A stretch of 9,407 nucleotides of DNA from VRUE01 sp047519745 (GTDB lineage: Bacteria; Actinomycetota; Thermoleophilia; Solirubrobacterales; 70-9), in contig JAPVSJ010000067.1 in assembly GCA_047519745.1 (NCBI GenBank), forward strand, positions 1-9,407, written 5' to 3'. How positions within the stretch are numbered: position 1 is the first letter of the stretch; each line of letters begins with the position of its first letter. The position numbers and the translations under genes were made by a program. Below are positions 7,085 through 9,407 of the stretch, piece by piece. The notes under the pieces are model-generated. The model made no database searches. It saw only the letters and a program-made list of their open reading frames with translations, and was not told the origin of the DNA.

Positions 7085-7507
7085 CTAGGACTCCTCGCCG
7101 TTCTCCTCGTCCTCTTCGCCCCGCTCCTGGGTTACCTCCACCCCTACCTCCTGGATCGCCAGCGGCAGGGGCGGCTCGGGCTTGGAGGCGCGGACGCGGA
7201 CCGACTCGCAGCCGAAGCGTTCGATCAGGCGGCCACCGACGACCTGGGCGAGGCGCTCGAGCGTGCGGTAGCTGCGCTCGGTGGCGGCGAGGGCGACGAT
7301 GTCGCAGACCTCGCTGTAGTCGACGGTGTCCTCGATCCGGTCGGTGAGGACCGCGTCGCAGTCGGGGACGTCGAAGAAGACGTCGAACTCGATCCGCTGG
7401 CCGACCTCCTGCTCGGCGTCGCTGACGCCGTGGTGGGTGTAGATCGAGATCCCACGCAGGTCGACCTCGACCCGCGATTCGATCCCGTTGCCATTGTGTT
7501 CGTCCAT
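7085..7507 (-). CDS. folB: Dihydroneopterin aldolase
   Basis: Cleaves 7,8-dihydroneopterin to 6-hydroxymethyl-dihydropterin and glycolaldehyde. From the ATG at 7505-7507 the product is 140 residues. Family features: DLRGISIYTHHGVSDAEQEVGQRIEFDV (substrate-pocket Glu in the EQEVGQ segment), DTVDYSEV (60-67), ERLAQVVGGRLIERF and the catalytic-lysine region ASKPEPPLP (Lys109). The tail after residue about 127 is very acidic (ERGEEDEENGEES) and looks like a disordered extension. A TTG at 7514-7516, just downstream of the folP stop, is an alternative start adding three residues. Lies between folP and folK with gaps of a few bases. Confidence 0.94.
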   Translation of the reverse strand: MDEHNGNGIESRVEVDLRGISIYTHHGVSDAEQEVGQRIEFDVFFDVPDCDAVLTDRIEDTVDYSEVCDIVALAATERSYRTLERLAQVVGGRLIERFGCESVRVRASKPEPPLPLAIQEVGVEVTQERGEEDEENGEES

Positions 7508-7518
7508 TGGCTGCAAAC

Positions 7519-8295
7519 CTAGCCGAGGATCGCGCTCGCCATCTTCATCGCCTGGGCGGTCTCGGCGACGTCGTGGACGCGCAGTACGTCGGCGCCCTCG
7601 GCCGCAGCAAGGACCGATGACGCAATCGTGCCGCCAATCCGATCGTCCACATCGGACCCGTCGATCTTGCCGAGAAAGCTCTTGCGCGAAGTCCCGATCA
7701 CCAACGGCCGCCCCAACTCCCGCAACTCCCCCAGCCGCCGCAACAGCTCCAGGTTGTGCTCCAGGGTCTTCCCAAACCCAATCCCCGGATCGAGCCAGAT
7801 CCGCTCCTCGGCAACGCCCATGCCGGTCGCCACCTCCAGCCGCTCCGCGAGAAACGCCTTGACGTCGTCGACCACGTCGTCGTAGCGAGGGTCGTCCTGC
7901 ATGGTCCGAGGGTCTCCCAGCATGTGCATGAGGATCAGCCCGGCGCCCCGCTCGGCGCAGAGCGCGGCGATCTCGGGATCGTGGCGCAACGCCGTCACGT
8001 CATTGACAATCGAAGCCCCGGCGTCGAGTGCAGCTTCGGCAACTGAGAGCTTCGAGGTATCGATGGAGATGGTCGAATCCGAGAGACTGGCAACCACAGG
8101 CTCGATCCGAGCTTGCTCTTCGGCATCGGAAACCGCTTCCGCACCGGGCCGGGTGGATTCGCCGCCCACATCCAAGATCTCGGCTCCCTGACCAAGCAGC
8201 TCGCGCCCGTGCGCGATGGCTGCGTCGGGGTCAAGGAACAGTCCGCCATCCGAAAAAGAATCGGGAGTGACATTGACGACGCCCATGAGGGACAC
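7519..8295 (-). CDS. folP: Dihydropteroate synthase
   Basis: Joins p-aminobenzoate to dihydropterin pyrophosphate; the sulfonamide target. TIM barrel with all signatures (numbered from the GTG): MGVVNVTPDSFSDGG (4-18), GAEILDVGGESTRPGA (37-52), SIDTSK (77-82), ASIVNDVTAL, WLDPGIGFGKTLEHN (167-181), GTSRKSFLG (201-209) and LRVHDV (238-243). Length is 258 residues from GTG 8293-8295, which has GAGAGGG five bases upstream. A TTG at 8323-8325 would add ten residues (268 total) but has no ribosome binding site and lies at the edge of a palindrome. The ATG at 8284-8286 is a third candidate. In the GTG reading, the ribosome binding site and start lie inside one arm of the inverted repeat whose other arm carries the ftsH stop. 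Confidence 0.95.
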   Translation of the reverse strand: MSLMGVVNVTPDSFSDGGLFLDPDAAIAHGRELLGQGAEILDVGGESTRPGAEAVSDAEEQARIEPVVASLSDSTISIDTSKLSVAEAALDAGASIVNDVTALRHDPEIAALCAERGAGLILMHMLGDPRTMQDDPRYDDVVDDVKAFLAERLEVATGMGVAEERIWLDPGIGFGKTLEHNLELLRRLGELRELGRPLVIGTSRKSFLGKIDGSDVDDRIGGTIASSVLAAAEGADVLRVHDVAETAQAMKMASAILG

Positions 8296-8382
8296 GGGGT
8301 CCCTCTCGAACGGGCGGATACTCAAAACGTCGGCCTAATTAGGCCGACGTTTGTCCGGGCGAGAGGGACCCCGTGTCCCTCA
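8286..8382. repeat. Nested inverted repeat spanning the ftsH stop and folP start
   Basis: Perfect 23-bp arms at 8286-8308 and 8360-8382 (each reads TGAGGGACACGGGG... inward) enclose a 28-bp perfect palindrome (8325-8352). Each arm can also fold on itself (GAGGGAC, 5-base loop, GTCCCTC), so one long stem competes with two short hairpins. The right arm ends with the ftsH TGA (8380-8382). The left arm contains the proposed folP Shine-Dalgarno and GTG. Repeat-within-repeat structure of this kind resembles paired REP sequences (BIME) or a MITE. No clear flanking direct repeat was found. Confidence 0.75.
8325..8352. terminator. 28-bp perfect palindrome, candidate bidirectional terminator or operator
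   Basis: AAACGTCGGCCTAA followed by its exact reverse complement, with no spacer. As RNA from the minus strand it folds into a GC-rich stem with a TAATTA-derived loop and ends in four U, as a weak intrinsic terminator of ftsH would. The A/T ends on both sides make it symmetrical. As DNA it could equally be a dimeric repressor site in front of folP. Confidence 0.5.
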
Positions 8383-9407
8383 GCTCGCATCGCCGCCGGC
8401 GAACCCCGGACGTGGCCGCGGGTTCGGCCGCGCGCCCTCGCGGGCGGCCCGTTCCGGCTCCGCCGCCGGCTCGACCGGCGCCGAGGGCTCCTCGTCGTCG
8501 ACGAAGACCTCGTCCACCGGTTTGCCCGCAAGCAGGTCGACGAACTGCCCGGCGTCGATCGTCTCGTGCTCGAGCAGGATCTTCGAGATCGTGTCAAGCT
8601 CGCCACGCTTCTCGTTGAGCAGGTCCTTGGCGGTCTGGTGCGCCGCCTCGACGATGCGACGGATCTCGTCGTCGATCTCGCGGGCGATCTCGTCGGAGTA
8701 GTCGGGCTCGGCGGAGAACTCGCGGCCGAGGAAGGGCTGGCCGCGGTCGTGGCCGAAGACGCGCGGGCCGAGCCGCTCCGACATGCCGAACCGCATCACC
8801 ATCCGCTTCGCCGTCTCGGTGACCTTCTCGAGGTCGTTGGAAGCGCCGGTGGTGATCTCCCCGAAGACGATCTCCTCGGCCGCGCGGCCGCCCAGCGTCA
8901 TCGCCATCGTGTCGGTCAGCTCGGCGCGGCTGGTGAGGAACTTGTCCTCGGTCGGCAGGCTGATCGTGTAGCCGAGCGCCTGGCCGCGGCTGATGATCGA
9001 GATCTTGTGGACCGGGTCGCAGTTGGGCAGCAGGTGGCCGACGATCGCGTGGCCGAGCTCGTGGTAGGCGGTGATCAGGCGCTCCTTCTCGCTCATCACC
9101 CGGGTTTTCTTCTCGGGGCCGGCGATCACGCGCATGATCCCCTCCTCGAGCTCTTCCTGGCCGATCTCGCGCTTGCCGATGCGGGCGGAGAGAAGGGCGG
9201 CCTCGTTGATGAGGTTCGAGAGATCGGCGCCGGTGAAGCCCGGGGTTTGACCGGCGAGGGCGTCGATGTCGATCACCTTCGCGAGCGGCTTGCCGCGGGT
9301 GTGGACCTCGAGGATCTTCGCCCTCCCCTTGCGGTCGGGGCGGTCGACGGCGATCTGGCGGTCGAAGCGACCGGGACGGAGCAGCGCGGGGTCGAGAATG
9401 TCGGGAC
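8380..9407 (-). CDS. ftsH: ATP-dependent zinc metalloprotease FtsH, C-terminal 341 residues (cut by window edge)
   Basis: Membrane-anchored AAA+ protease; the N-terminal membrane segments and Walker motifs lie beyond the right edge. The fragment opens in the second region of homology, PDILDPALLRPGRFDRQ, which carries the Arg fingers. It continues with PGFTGADLSNLINEAALL of the AAA lid, then the M41 peptidase domain with zinc motif HELGH (bases 9049-9063 on the minus strand) and GGRAAEEIVFGEITTGASNDL, whose Asp is the third zinc ligand. The last 50 or so residues are rich in Pro, Ala, Glu and Arg (EEPSAPVEPAAEPERAAREGARPNPRPRPG), a variable tail common in actinobacterial FtsH. The TGA stop at 8380-8382 is the end of an inverted-repeat arm. 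Upstream of folP, as in mycobacteria, but with no folE between them. Confidence 0.97.
   Translation of the reverse strand, partial: PDILDPALLRPGRFDRQIAVDRPDRKGRAKILEVHTRGKPLAKVIDIDALAGQTPGFTGADLSNLINEAALLSARIGKREIGQEELEEGIMRVIAGPEKKTRVMSEKERLITAYHELGHAIVGHLLPNCDPVHKISIISRGQALGYTISLPTEDKFLTSRAELTDTMAMTLGGRAAEEIVFGEITTGASNDLEKVTETAKRMVMRFGMSERLGPRVFGHDRGQPFLGREFSAEPDYSDEIAREIDDEIRRIVEAAHQTAKDLLNEKRGELDTISKILLEHETIDAGQFVDLLAGKPVDEVFVDDEEPSAPVEPAAEPERAAREGARPNPRPRPGFAGGDAS

Overview
The window is a high-GC chromosomal segment carrying a block of actinobacterial housekeeping genes. Gene order recalls the Mycobacterium tuberculosis run ftsH-folE-folP-folB-folK...panC-panD-coaX...lysS-lsr2-clpC1. 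Here it is a reduced and altered version: ftsH, folP, folB, folK, [GST-like gene, inverted], coaX, dusB, greA, lysS, clpC. The high GC, use of GTG and TTG starts, near-leaderless gene starts and presence of ClpC point to Actinobacteriota. A deep lineage such as Thermoleophilia/Solirubrobacterales is my best guess, but it rests on general resemblance and not on a marker gene.

Layout: all genes except one lie on the minus strand, so transcription runs from right to left. Right end (9407 to 8380): the C-terminal half of FtsH, cut by the window edge. 8325 to 6575: a tight folP-folB-folK folate cluster. 5853 to 6608 (+): a glutathione S-transferase-like gene that converges on folK (34-bp tail overlap) and diverges from coaX. 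5824 to 5063: type III pantothenate kinase, overlapping dusB (tRNA-dihydrouridine synthase). Then greA (transcript cleavage factor), lysS (class II lysyl-tRNA synthetase) and the N-terminal 541 residues of ClpC, cut by the left edge.

The genes supply folate (DHPS, DHNA, HPPK), coenzyme A (PanK), tRNA modification and charging (DusB, LysRS), transcript proofreading (GreA) and proteolysis (FtsH, ClpC). They form a growth and protein-homeostasis block rather than one pathway.

The unusual content is between the genes. Every intercistronic gap longer than about 50 bp on the minus strand carries nested inverted repeats starting at or close after the upstream stop codon. The greA-lysS gap holds a 116-bp nested hairpin flanked by a 7-bp direct repeat. 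It looks like a small non-autonomous transposable element (MITE) that supplied greA with a new stop codon. The ftsH-folP gap holds 23-bp perfect arms around a 28-bp perfect palindrome; one arm contains the likely folP ribosome binding site and start, the other contains the ftsH stop. The coaX/GST junction has two overlapping opposite -10 hexamers 28 bp apart from start to start. No tRNA, rRNA, CRISPR array or transposase gene is visible.
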